Source: Bacillota bacterium
Lineage (GTDB): Bacteria; Bacillota; Clostridia; Lachnospirales; Lachnospiraceae
Direction: 5' to 3'
DNA length: 64,000 nt
Assembly: GCA_023423335.1 (NCBI GenBank)
Contig: JAFAFU010000051.1
Span: 1-64,000 of the forward strand
The stretch's first letter is position 1. Each line of letters begins with the position of its first letter. Under the pieces are notes generated by a model that worked only from the letters and a program-made list of their open reading frames with translations, searched no databases and had not been told where the DNA came from. The translations under genes were made by a program, and so were the position numbers. This document shows, in pieces, positions 9,291-17,008 of the stretch.

Positions 9291-9399
9291 AAAGAAGTGC
9301 ATTTTTCAAAAGCGAATTGGAGAATTCGCTTTGCAAAACAGCGCTCAGGTGCTTTTCGCTTAGGTTATGTATGCCGCTGAAGCGGCAGCATGGAGGTTA
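9270..9399. repeat. 15-bp direct repeats bracketing a 100-bp spacer with hairpin
   Basis: GCAGCATGGAGGTTA occurs at 9270-9284, inside the last codons of deoB, and again at 9385-9399, where it is the ribosome site of the next gene. The spacer between contains the perfect inverted repeat AGCGAATT/AATTCGCT around 9312-9331. The layout resembles an insertion or local duplication; no transposase is present. Confidence 0.55.
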
Positions 9400-9401
9400 C
9401 T
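9372..9401 (+). promoter_or_regulatory. Hairpin plus ribosome-site leader of the DNA glycosylase gene
   Basis: TGCCGCT at 9372-9378 pairs with AGCGGCA at 9381-9387 over a 2-nt loop, and is followed at once by GCATGGAGG and the ATG at 9402. The same layout (hairpin ending in GCAGC, then ATGGAGG, then the start) recurs before four other genes in the window. Confidence 0.55.
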
Positions 9402-9905
9402 ATGGATCAGATTCTACATCCCTTTCCTCCGGTTTATGACGCCGGTTCCCGTGTTCTGGTTCTGGGCACCTTCCCGTCAGTCAAATCCAGGGAGGGGGAG
9501 TTCTATTACCATCATCCCCGGAACCGGTTTTGGAAGGTAATCAGTGAGATTCTGGGAGAAGCTCTGCCGACCACTATAGAGGAGAAGAAGCAATTGCTTC
9601 TGAATGGCAAAATCGCAGTGTGGGATGTTATTCATCGCTGTGAGATCACGGGCTCTTCAGACAGCAGTATCCGGAATGTGGTGGTGAATGATATTACCTC
9701 ATTACTGAAGGAAACCCAAATTCATGAGATCTTTGCCAATGGCAATACGGCGTATCAGCTGTATATGAAATATATAAATCCGATGACGGAACGGGATATT
9801 ATCAAGCTGCCGTCCACCAGTCCGGCAAATGCAGCCTGCTCCCTGGAGCTTTTGATCAGCCGGTGGAGCCGTCTGAGGGAAGCCCTGGAGGATACGAAAG
9901 GATAA
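9402..9905 (+). CDS. DNA-deoxyinosine glycosylase, Mug/uracil-DNA glycosylase superfamily
   Basis: The 167-residue protein has the UDG-superfamily core: VLGTFPSVKSREGEFYYHHPRNRFW near the N-terminus holds the motif-1 region, IAVWDVIHRCE follows, and LPSTSPANA near residue 140 is the DNA-intercalating motif. It matches the hypoxanthine (deoxyinosine) glycosylase subfamily common in Clostridia, which removes deaminated bases. ATG at 9402 follows GGAGG by five bases; an ATG at 9390 lies inside the ribosome site itself. The dtd gene follows after three bases, forming a small housekeeping operon. Confidence 0.85.
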   Translation: MDQILHPFPPVYDAGSRVLVLGTFPSVKSREGEFYYHHPRNRFWKVISEILGEALPTTIEEKKQLLLNGKIAVWDVIHRCEITGSSDSSIRNVVVNDITSLLKETQIHEIFANGNTAYQLYMKYINPMTERDIIKLPSTSPANAACSLELLISRWSRLREALEDTKG

Positions 9906-9908
9906 GCT

Positions 9909-10355
9909 ATGAAAGTTGTTATTCAAAGAGTTTTGGAAGCAGAAGTGACGATAGAAGGAAAAAGTGCGGGAAGAATCGGACCGGGTTTTTTGATTTTTCT
10001 GGGAGTCGGAAAAGAGGATACGAAAGAGATCGCCGGCAAGTATATTGACAAAATATTAAAGCTCAGGATATTTGCAGATGAAAACGGTAAAACAAATCTA
10101 TCCCTGCAGGATGTCGGCGGAGAAATTCTGGTAGTATCCCAGTTCACCCTGTATGCGGATTGCCGCAAGGGAAACCGTCCCGATTTTATCCATGCGGCGG
10201 GCGCAGGGCTGGCGAATGAACTATACGAATATTTCCTGAGCAGCATCCGTCAAAGGCTGGGAAAGGTGGAGTCAGGTGAGTTCGGAGCGGATATGAAGGT
10301 GTCCCTGGTCAATGACGGGCCTTTTACAATTGTTCTGGATGAAAATCTTTTATAA
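9909..10355 (+). CDS. dtd: D-aminoacyl-tRNA deacylase
   Basis: Dtd hydrolyses D-amino acids wrongly attached to tRNA, protecting translation. The 148-residue length is standard. The N-terminus MKVVIQRVLEAEVTIEG, the catalytic-pocket motif SQFTLYADCRKGNRPDF and the C-terminal NDGPFTI (the Gly-cisPro cross-subunit motif) are all present. The ATG has AAAGGA upstream inside the end of the glycosylase gene and starts three bases after its stop, so the two are probably translated from one message. Confidence 0.95.
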   Translation: MKVVIQRVLEAEVTIEGKSAGRIGPGFLIFLGVGKEDTKEIAGKYIDKILKLRIFADENGKTNLSLQDVGGEILVVSQFTLYADCRKGNRPDFIHAAGAGLANELYEYFLSSIRQRLGKVESGEFGADMKVSLVNDGPFTIVLDENLL

Positions 10356-10445
10356 GCAGGATAAACAGCGCGGAAAAAGGAATTGAATATTATGGCTTCC
10401 GGGGCTATAATAATGCCATAAGCTTATACGGAGGATGATAATTTT

Positions 10446-10754
10446 ATGCCGGAATCATTTTATGATATGGTTGTAGTTTTGTTTTTTACGGTTGTACCCG
10501 TGGTTCTGTTATCATTACAGACCTTGTTATCAACCAGGAAGAGATATGTTTGGGGATTTATCGTTCCAATCCTTTGGTCAGCCTTAGGGGTGTGGATCCT
10601 GATCAGGGGTTATATGGAGGATAAGGAGTTCTCCTATGAGATGCTGATTGTCTTTTTGGCCGGGGATGTTATTTTGTTCGGAGTTATGGCGCTGTGCCGT
10701 TATCTGAAAGGAAAAAGGACCGGCAGAAAAACCTCAGCCTTCAGGAAGAAGTAA
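10446..10754 (+). CDS. Small three-helix membrane protein of unknown function
   Basis: The 102-residue protein has three hydrophobic helices (about residues 7-26, 36-54 and 65-85) and a strongly basic tail (KGKRTGRKTSAFRKK). I recognise no family. GGAGGATG lies about ten bases before the ATG. A stem TTATGGC/GCCATAA (10390-10421) sits between dtd and this gene, so its link to the dtd transcript is unclear. A terminator at 10805-10833 ends the unit. Confidence 0.65.
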   Translation: MPESFYDMVVVLFFTVVPVVLLSLQTLLSTRKRYVWGFIVPILWSALGVWILIRGYMEDKEFSYEMLIVFLAGDVILFGVMALCRYLKGKRTGRKTSAFRKK

Positions 10755-10804
10755 GAAGAAAATAAGAACACTACATTATATCATTGACCTGTAACAGTTT
10801 GCAG

Positions 10805-10833
10805 ACCTGCTGCATGCCGTTGCAGGTTTTTTT
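10805..10833 (+). terminator. Intrinsic terminator after the small membrane protein
   Basis: ACCTGC (10805-10810) pairs with GCAGGT (10822-10827) and is followed directly by a run of seven T. It lies about 50 bases after the stop at 10754. Confidence 0.75.
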
Positions 10834-10919
10834 GCATTTCATATCAATTCTGTGAGGAAACTTCATAGTTTCATCAATTAATCAATATATATATAAAAAG
10901 AATAGTGAGGTGGTCAGGA

Positions 10920-12626
10920 TTGACGGCAGAAGAGAGAAATCCATTCATTAGTGAGGATTATGCAGATCTGTTGATTGAGTATAATGGGGACATGTCGGTA
11001 TTTGATGCTTTTCCGGGAGCGCCGGTCAGAATTATAAATTATCTGTTTGCCGTAGTTAATGTACCGGTAAGTATGATTAATGAAAATACCATAGTCGAAC
11101 TGGGCTACGCAGTCATGCCCACCTGCTACGGGATTATAAGCCATGCAAGCCTGGAGGCATCCGGCATTATTCGATTAAGAAGCATCCCCAATTTTAATCT
11201 GAGAGGACAGGGAGTACTGATCGGTATCATGGATACGGGAATTGATTATACCAACCCGATATTCCAAAATGCTGATGGTACAACCAGGATAGAAGTAATT
11301 TGGGACCAGACCATTGAAGGGGATAATCCTCCTGAAATTCCGGGCTATGGAACCGTATATACCAGGGAACAGATCAATGAAGCCCTGCAAAGCGAAAACC
11401 CTCTGGAGATTGTACCGACTACGGACCCTATCGGGCACGGTACGATGGTTGCCGGAATAGCGGGGGGCAATGAAGTGCCGGAAAGTGACTTTATGGGAGT
11501 CGCTCCTGATGTGGAATTTGCTGTTGTAAAGCTGAAGCCGGCCAAGCAATATCTTAAGGATTTTTTCTTTATTCCGCCGGATGCGGTGTGCTATCAGGAA
11601 ACAGACCTGATCTTTGCCGCCGGCTTCCTGATGAATCTTTCGGTTTCTTTAAACAGGCCGATGGTTTTATGCTTAGCCATGGGCAGCTCTCAGGGAGGGC
11701 ATGACGGACGGGGAGCTTTCCCAAACTATTTGTCCATAAACGCCACCAGGCAGGGGCTGGCAGTTGTGATCGCCGCAGGAAATGAAGGAAATGAGAGACG
11801 CCATTATTTTGGCAGGGTGAATACCTCCACGGGATATGATACGGTGGAGCTCAATGTGGGTGATAATATCGCCGGTTTTTCGATGGAGTTATGGGGCCAG
11901 GCTCCCAGTCTGTTTTCCGTCGATATCTTATCTCCCTCGGGGGAATATGTTCCCAGGATAGCGGCCAGTCTGGATACCAACCGGGTAATAACCTTTATCT
12001 TTGAACAAACAGTTATTTATCTGGATTATCAGATTATGGAGACTGAAACCGGAGATCAGTTGATCCTGTTCCGCTTTGACCAGCCGACAGCGGGCATCTG
12101 GAGAATTAATGTCTATGAGAGAGGGGATATTGATCTGGGCTTCCATATCTGGCTGCCTATGGAAAGCTTTCTGCCGGACAGCACCTTCTTTGTAAGATCC
12201 GACCCCTATACAACAATACTTACTGCCGGGAATGCAGAAACTCCTATCACGGTTACCGCATATAATAATGAAGATGATAGTTTGTATCTGAATGCCAGCA
12301 GGGGATATACCCGGATAGGAAGGATCAAGCCGGATATTGCGGCTCCCGGGGTAAATGTCACCGGTCCGGATGCTTCTCAGGGATTTATCCCTTATACCGG
12401 AACCAGTGCCGCTGCTGCTCACACAGCAGGAGTTGCCGCCATGGTATTGGAATGGGGGATCGTATTAAATAATCTTCCGGGAATGAGTACAATTGAGCTG
12501 AAGAATCTTTTATTAAGAGGTGCCAGAAGGGATGTTAACATCATTTATCCGAACAGGGACTGGGGTTACGGTATTCTGGATATATATAATATGTTTGACA
12601 GCCTCAGGACCGCCCTTGTCGTATAA
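10920..12626 (+). CDS. Subtilisin-like (S8) germination protease, Csp type, first copy
   Basis: This 569-residue subtilase has a short N-terminal prodomain (about 90 residues) and a complete catalytic triad: Asp in MDTGIDYT (about residue 105), His in IGHGTMVAG (about 173) and Ser in GTSAAAAHTAG (about 490). A jelly-roll-like insert separates His and Ser, as in Csp proteases of Clostridium, which activate the cortex hydrolase pro-SleC during spore germination. No signal peptide is visible, which also fits Csp. The likely start is TTG 10920, six bases after AGGTGG; a GTG at 10905 overlaps that site. A paralogue follows 39 bases downstream. The germination role is inferred from the family. Confidence 0.8.
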   Translation: MTAEERNPFISEDYADLLIEYNGDMSVFDAFPGAPVRIINYLFAVVNVPVSMINENTIVELGYAVMPTCYGIISHASLEASGIIRLRSIPNFNLRGQGVLIGIMDTGIDYTNPIFQNADGTTRIEVIWDQTIEGDNPPEIPGYGTVYTREQINEALQSENPLEIVPTTDPIGHGTMVAGIAGGNEVPESDFMGVAPDVEFAVVKLKPAKQYLKDFFFIPPDAVCYQETDLIFAAGFLMNLSVSLNRPMVLCLAMGSSQGGHDGRGAFPNYLSINATRQGLAVVIAAGNEGNERRHYFGRVNTSTGYDTVELNVGDNIAGFSMELWGQAPSLFSVDILSPSGEYVPRIAASLDTNRVITFIFEQTVIYLDYQIMETETGDQLILFRFDQPTAGIWRINVYERGDIDLGFHIWLPMESFLPDSTFFVRSDPYTTILTAGNAETPITVTAYNNEDDSLYLNASRGYTRIGRIKPDIAAPGVNVTGPDASQGFIPYTGTSAAAAHTAGVAAMVLEWGIVLNNLPGMSTIELKNLLLRGARRDVNIIYPNRDWGYGILDIYNMFDSLRTALVV

Positions 12627-12665
12627 GGATTCATTTGAATAATATTAAAATTAAAGAGGTGCCCA

Positions 12666-14381
12666 ATGATCGGGGAAGTTCAGCAGAGGATAGGAAGTGA
12701 AGAATATATCGATTTGATCTTAGATTACAGGACAAATCCGCAGCAGCTTCAGGCTTATCCGGATGCTGTGATTCATGTCATGAATGATGCTTATGCCATC
12801 CTGTATATTCCTGAGGCACAGCTGAACACCAGAAGTGTTACCTTCCGGTATGCCATGATTCCCAACATGTTCGGAATTACGGACGAGGCCAGCTTGAGTG
12901 CCTCAGGTGTGCAGGAGCTAAGAAATATACCCACGTTTAACCTTCGAGGAGAGGGAACACTGATTGCTATCATAGATACGGGAATTGATTATACCAATCC
13001 GGTCTTCCTTTATCCGGACGGTACCACCAAGATAGCTGCAATCTGGGACCAGTCCATCGATACTCTCGGCGCATCACCCTACAATACGGAATTTGGTACG
13101 GAATACAGCAGGGAGCAGATCAACCAGGCTTTGGCAAGCGGGAATCCGATAGAGATCGTTCCCAGCATGGATACGGTAGGCCACGGGACCATGATGGCCG
13201 CGATTGCCGCAGGGAATGAAAATGAGGCTGAGAACTTCGCCGGGGTGGCTCCTGACGCTGAACTGATTATTGTTAAGGTCCGGGAGGCGAAGCAGAACCT
13301 GCGCAACTTCTTTGGTATTCCGGAGGATGTGGTATGTTTCCAGGAGAATAACCTGATGTGGGCGGTCCAATATGTTTCGCGGAAGGCCAGAGAAATCGGC
13401 AGACCCTTGACCATTTGCTTAGGATGCGGAACTTCGCAAAGCTCCCATGATGGCAGGGCACCCTTAAGTGCATTTATTAACATCATTGCATCCTTTCCAA
13501 ATATTGTTGTCGTTACCTCTGCCGGAAATGAAGGGAATCGGGGAAGACATTATTATGGTGTCATCGATCCGGAAATCGGCAATAATACGGTTGAGCTGAA
13601 TGTGGGAGAAGACGAAGTAGCCTTTACCATGGAGCTATGGGGTGATACACCGGGAATTTATTCCATCGATTTGTTATCCCCGACCGGAGAATACATACCC
13701 CGGATACCGGCCAGCCTAAGGGTCAACAGAGTGGTTTCATTTATTTTTGAATCAACGGTAATCAATATCGATTATCAGACGGTGGAATCCCAGACCGGGG
13801 ACCAGTTGATTTTGCTGCGGTTCCATAATGTTTCTCCGGGCATATGGAGATTTACCGTATACGGACAGGGGGATCTGGCAACCGGCTTCCATATCTGGCT
13901 GCCTATGGATGATTTTATCACGGAGGATACCTATTTTGTCCAGCCAAATATCTATACTACGGTTCTGGCGCCCGGAACAGCGCCGACACCGCTCATGATT
14001 ACGGCCTATAATCCGGTTAACGGCAATCTCTATGTCAATTCGGGAAGAGGCTATACCCGGACGAACACGGTAAAGCCGGAACTGGCTGCACCGGGAGTCA
14101 ACTATATCGCACCAACCCTTGACCAGGGCTTTACTACCTATACCGGAACCTCGACCGCGGCGGCACATGCGGCAGGAATTGCAGCACTGATCCTTGAATG
14201 GGGGACGGTGCGGGGAAATCTGCCGGGGATGGATACGGTTGGGGTGAAGAACTTTCTGATCCGGGGAGCCAGACGAAGGCAGAATCTGGTTTATCCAAAC
14301 AGGGATTGGGGCTATGGAATCCTGGATATTTACAATGCATTTGATATTTTAAGATCAGATATTAATATAGGCGGAAGGTAA
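12666..14381 (+). CDS. Subtilisin-like (S8) germination protease, Csp type, second copy
   Basis: This 571-residue paralogue aligns with the preceding gene along its whole length. It shares FNLRG, DTGIDYTNP, GHGTM, SAGNEGN, GFHIWLPM, YTGTS and the C-terminal YPNRDWGYGILDIYN. The triad is intact: Asp about 104, His in TVGHGTMMA, Ser in YTGTSTAAAHAAG. Clostridial csp loci often carry a catalytically dead partner, so two intact copies are notable. ATG 12666 has an AAAGAGGTG site about five bases upstream. Both genes probably form one transcript expressed in the developing spore, though no promoter of that class was confirmed. Confidence 0.8.
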   Translation: MIGEVQQRIGSEEYIDLILDYRTNPQQLQAYPDAVIHVMNDAYAILYIPEAQLNTRSVTFRYAMIPNMFGITDEASLSASGVQELRNIPTFNLRGEGTLIAIIDTGIDYTNPVFLYPDGTTKIAAIWDQSIDTLGASPYNTEFGTEYSREQINQALASGNPIEIVPSMDTVGHGTMMAAIAAGNENEAENFAGVAPDAELIIVKVREAKQNLRNFFGIPEDVVCFQENNLMWAVQYVSRKAREIGRPLTICLGCGTSQSSHDGRAPLSAFINIIASFPNIVVVTSAGNEGNRGRHYYGVIDPEIGNNTVELNVGEDEVAFTMELWGDTPGIYSIDLLSPTGEYIPRIPASLRVNRVVSFIFESTVINIDYQTVESQTGDQLILLRFHNVSPGIWRFTVYGQGDLATGFHIWLPMDDFITEDTYFVQPNIYTTVLAPGTAPTPLMITAYNPVNGNLYVNSGRGYTRTNTVKPELAAPGVNYIAPTLDQGFTTYTGTSTAAAHAAGIAALILEWGTVRGNLPGMDTVGVKNFLIRGARRRQNLVYPNRDWGYGILDIYNAFDILRSDINIGGR

Positions 14382-14516
14382 CCGGATTTAATACTTAAAA
14401 ATAAAATATGTGAAATAAATGTATAAAGTTTCCCATTTTACAAACAATATTAACAGATAAACCATTGTTCCAATTAACTGCATAATCAGAATACGTAAAA
14501 TGGAGGAAGATTATAT

Positions 14517-15062
14517 ATGAAAGCAACCGGTATAGTAAGAAGAATAGATGATCTTGGGCGAGTAGTAGTGCCGAAGGAAATAAGGCGTACCTTAAGAATT
14601 AGAGAAGGAGATCCTTTAGAAATCTTTACGGATCGGGAAGGTGAAATCATCCTGAAAAAATATTCTCCCATCGGAGAGCTGGGACAGTTCGCAAAGCAAT
14701 ATGCGGATTCCCTGAACCAGACCACAGGCCATATCGTTGCAATCACAGATAAGGATCAATTTATTGCAGCTTCCGGTCCGACAAAAAAGGATCTGCTGAC
14801 GAAGAGCATCAGTCACGAGCTTGAAGAAATCATCAATGAGAGAGAGAATGTTGTTGCAGGAAAGGATGATAAGAATTACATCAGAATTACAAATGATGAT
14901 GATGAATTTACTTATCAGGTAATTACCCCCATAATCAGTGAAGGCGATGCCATTGGAGCGGTAATCATTTTAACCAAGGATGCAAAAGTTAAATTCGGCG
15001 AGCTGGAAACAAAGCTGGCTGGCACAGCGGCCGCATTCTTAGGAAGACAAATGGAACAATAA
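14517..15062 (+). CDS. spoVT: Stage V sporulation protein T, AbrB-family regulator
   Basis: SpoVT is a forespore transcription factor that tunes late (sigma-G) gene expression. The 181 residues match the Bacillus protein (178). The N-terminal swapped-hairpin AbrB domain (MKATGIVRRIDDLGRVVVPKEI, then RREGDPLEI-like bases) binds DNA, and residues 55-180 form the GAF-like domain (TTGHIVAITDKDQF, SISHELEEII). GGAGGAAG precedes the ATG by about eight bases. It heads the conserved sporulation block and ends in its own terminator, so it is a separate unit from mazG. Confidence 0.95.
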   Translation: MKATGIVRRIDDLGRVVVPKEIRRTLRIREGDPLEIFTDREGEIILKKYSPIGELGQFAKQYADSLNQTTGHIVAITDKDQFIAASGPTKKDLLTKSISHELEEIINERENVVAGKDDKNYIRITNDDDEFTYQVITPIISEGDAIGAVIILTKDAKVKFGELETKLAGTAAAFLGRQMEQ

Positions 15063-15077
15063 TGGTTGGTTAACATG

Positions 15078-15118
15078 GAGAGTGCGGTAAAGGAACCATT
15101 TTTACGGCACTCTCTTTT
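15078..15118 (+). terminator. Intrinsic terminator after spoVT
   Basis: GAGAGTGC (15078-15085) pairs with GCACTCTC (15107-15114); after one G-G mismatch, GTAAA/TTTAC extends the stem. A T-rich tail follows. Confidence 0.85.
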
Positions 15119-15258
15119 CTTGCATTGCAGAAAAGAAGGTAACTTTTCCTAAGCCGGCCCAATCTCCTCTTGAATAAATACCTGTAAGATTGTTATAATA
15201 TGGTGATAAGCGGATTAGTCCCCAGGTTCCTAATCTGCGCCAGATAGGTATAGTGTAC

Positions 15259-15343
15259 ACGGTAAGCGGATTAATTCATGAAAGCCAGGACATTTATCAA
15301 GCTTGCTGGAGTAAATGACATGGTTTTTATGGATAAGCGCAGC
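15259..15343 (+). repeat. 85-nt palindromic dispersed element, copy A
   Basis: This segment matches, without gaps, 70 of 85 positions of the minus strand at 42605-42689. It folds into one long imperfect hairpin: CATTTA pairs with TAAATG near the tip and ATGAAA with TTTTAT further out. In the other copy the same tip stem is CATTAA/TTAATG, so both strands changed together. It lies in the 5' region of mazG and can be read in frame with it from an ATG at 15278, which invites a false N-terminal extension. The motif GTTCCTAATCTGCG at about 15227-15240 also recurs beside copy B. Nothing else is visible in 15119-15258. Confidence 0.8.
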
Positions 15344-15424
15344 TTAAGCGAGAAAACGGAGTTTTCAGGCTTAACCCGCTTGCAATTGAAAATTCACGGG
15401 ATAAGGTACGATAAGGAGAAGAAT

Positions 15425-16192
15425 ATGTCAGAATACAATTTTGATGAATTTATGAAGATCATAAGAAAGCTGAGGAGTGAGGAGGGATGTCCCTGGGACA
15501 GGGAGCAGACCCATGACAGTCTGAAACCCTGCCTGATGGAGGAATGCTATGAAACAATTGAAGCCATTGACAACAAAGACACGGACAACCTGTGTGAGGA
15601 GCTGGGCGATCTTCTGCTGCAGGTAGCTCTCCATAGTGCCATAGCCGAGGAAAAGAAGGAATTTACGATTGATGACGTTATCCAAGGAGAAAGCAGGAAA
15701 ATGATCCGCAGACATCCCCATGTTTTTGGGGAAGTATCCGCAGACAGTTCCGAGGAAGTGATAAGAAATTGGGACATGATTAAGGAGACAGAGAAGAACG
15801 AAGACCTCATTTCCCAGCTCCAGGGAGTACCAAAGGCTTTTCCGGCAATCCTTCGTGCACAAAAGGTTTTGAAGAAAGCCGGAAAGGCAGGACTGCCTTT
15901 TATGGGGAAAGAAGATGCAATGACGGAGGTATCGGAAAGACTGGAAAAACTCCAAAAATCCTTAATTTGTGGGGATGTTAACCGTATTAGTGAAAATTTT
16001 GGAGAAATGTTATTTTCTATGATGGTATTATCACTGATTTTACAATTAAATGCAGAAAATTCCTTGACAAATGCTACTAATAAGTTTATAAATAAACTTG
16101 TAGATGTGTTTCATCCGGCCTACGGAAACGGCAGAAATCTATGCGATCTTTCCCCCGCAGAGCAAGGGGCAATTTGGAGGGGAATGGAATAA
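15425..16192 (+). CDS. mazG: Nucleoside triphosphate pyrophosphohydrolase
   Basis: MazG hydrolyses NTPs and dNTPs to monophosphate and PPi, a house-cleaning enzyme. The 255 residues hold two tandem MazG folds. The first is canonical: CPWDREQTH, then EECYETIEAID and CEELGDLLLQ give the EExxE...ExxD metal site. The second is more divergent (ENFGEMLFSMMVLSL), as often seen in Clostridia. ATG 15425 follows AAGGAG by six bases. An open frame extends upstream to 15278, but that part overlaps the dispersed repeat and should not be counted as protein. It precedes hup by 52 bases. Confidence 0.93.
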   Translation: MSEYNFDEFMKIIRKLRSEEGCPWDREQTHDSLKPCLMEECYETIEAIDNKDTDNLCEELGDLLLQVALHSAIAEEKKEFTIDDVIQGESRKMIRRHPHVFGEVSADSSEEVIRNWDMIKETEKNEDLISQLQGVPKAFPAILRAQKVLKKAGKAGLPFMGKEDAMTEVSERLEKLQKSLICGDVNRISENFGEMLFSMMVLSLILQLNAENSLTNATNKFINKLVDVFHPAYGNGRNLCDLSPAEQGAIWRGME

Positions 16193-16244
16193 TCGTAAGA
16201 TTATATTAAAAAAAATTACTATCACTTTAGAGGAGGAGAAATCC

Positions 16245-16520
16245 ATGAACAAAGCAGAATTAGTTGCAGCGATTGCAGAAAAGACAGATTTTTCTAAGAA
16301 GGATTCAGAGAAGGCTTTAAAGGCTTTCATCGATGTTGTTACAGAGGAATTAACAAAAGGTGAGAAGGTTCAGTTGGTTGGCTTCGGTACTTTTGAAGTA
16401 GCTGAGAGACCCGCTAGAACAGGAAGAAATCCTTTAACAAATGCACCTATGACGATTGCTGCTTCTAAAGCACCTAAGTTCAAAGCAGGTAAGGCTTTAA
16501 AGGACGTTATCAACGCATAG
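16245..16520 (+). CDS. hup: DNA-binding protein HU
   Basis: The 91-residue protein is a typical HU: MNKAELVAAIAEKTDFSKKD at the N-terminus, LVGFGTFEVAERPARTGRNP giving the DNA-wrapping arm with its RxGRNP tip, and the C-terminal FKAGKALKDVINA. HU bends and compacts chromosomal DNA as a dimer. AGAGGAGGAG lies just upstream of ATG 16245, a strong site suiting an abundant protein. A strong terminator follows, so it can be expressed at a level different from rqcP. Its place between mazG and the S4 gene is common in Clostridia but not in Bacillus. Confidence 0.97.
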   Translation: MNKAELVAAIAEKTDFSKKDSEKALKAFIDVVTEELTKGEKVQLVGFGTFEVAERPARTGRNPLTNAPMTIAASKAPKFKAGKALKDVINA

Positions 16521-16535
16521 TAATTAATTTGAACA

Positions 16536-16597
16536 AAAGAGGCTGTTTTAAATTCCGGATCTCCGTGGGGTGTAGGGTTTTTAAAACAGTCTCTTTT
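16536..16597 (+). terminator. Terminator after hup
   Basis: AAAGAGGCTGTTTTA (16536-16550) pairs with TAAAACAGTCTCTTT (about 16582-16596), and T residues follow. The loop is about 30 nt. Confidence 0.8.
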
Positions 16598-16627
16598 TAT
16601 CGCACAGGAAAAGGATTGCAAATTTGT

Positions 16628-16671
16628 GCTGACGCCCAAATTCGCGGGTATCGGCAGCATGGAGGATTAAG
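16628..16671 (+). promoter_or_regulatory. Hairpin plus ribosome-site leader of rqcP
   Basis: GCTG (16628-16631) pairs with CAGC (16655-16658) and GCCC (16634-16637) with GGGT (16646-16649). GCATGGAGG follows directly before the ATG. A 41-nt block from 16634 matches the leader of arsC (63287) at 35 of 41 positions and the minus-strand leader at 53947-53907 at about 31 of 41. Confidence 0.55.
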
Positions 16672-16911
16672 ATGAGACTTGATAAATTTTTAAAGGTTTC
16701 AAGACTGATAAAACGAAGAACCGTAGCAAATGAAGCCTGTGATGCGGGCAGGGTTCTGATTAACGGAAAATTGGCAAAAGCGTCTTCCACAGTGAAGGAA
16801 GGCGATATCATAGAGATAGGATTCGGTACTAAGGCAGTTAAGGTGGAAGTTCTGGATGTACAGGAAACCGTGAAAAAGGACGAGGCTAAGGAGCTGATTA
16901 AGTATCTCTAA
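16672..16911 (+). CDS. rqcP: S4-domain RNA-binding protein RqcP
   Basis: The 79-residue protein is a single S4 domain (MRLDKFLKVSRLIKRRTVANEAC, then GRVLINGKLAKASSTVKEGD). It matches Bacillus YabO/RqcP, which binds the 50S subunit and supports poly-Ala tailing of stalled nascent chains with RqcH in ribosome quality control. The place just before yabP is the same as in Bacillus. Translation starts five to six bases after GGAGG within the leader hairpin block. The C-terminal acidic/basic helix is short and typical. Confidence 0.9.
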   Translation: MRLDKFLKVSRLIKRRTVANEACDAGRVLINGKLAKASSTVKEGDIIEIGFGTKAVKVEVLDVQETVKKDEAKELIKYL

Positions 16912-17008
16912 AACCGTCATGAAGTCATAAGTCTCCTCATATACTTAAAAAGATAATCTTGTCTATGATAGGGCAGGTCTTTTTATTATATATAGAGGAG
17001 GCTTTTAT

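Noticed and set aside
14400..14516. A sigma-G type promoter before spoVT
   Set aside because: Bases near 14420-14450 and 14480-14500 resemble parts of the consensus but no pair fits both boxes and spacing well enough to claim.
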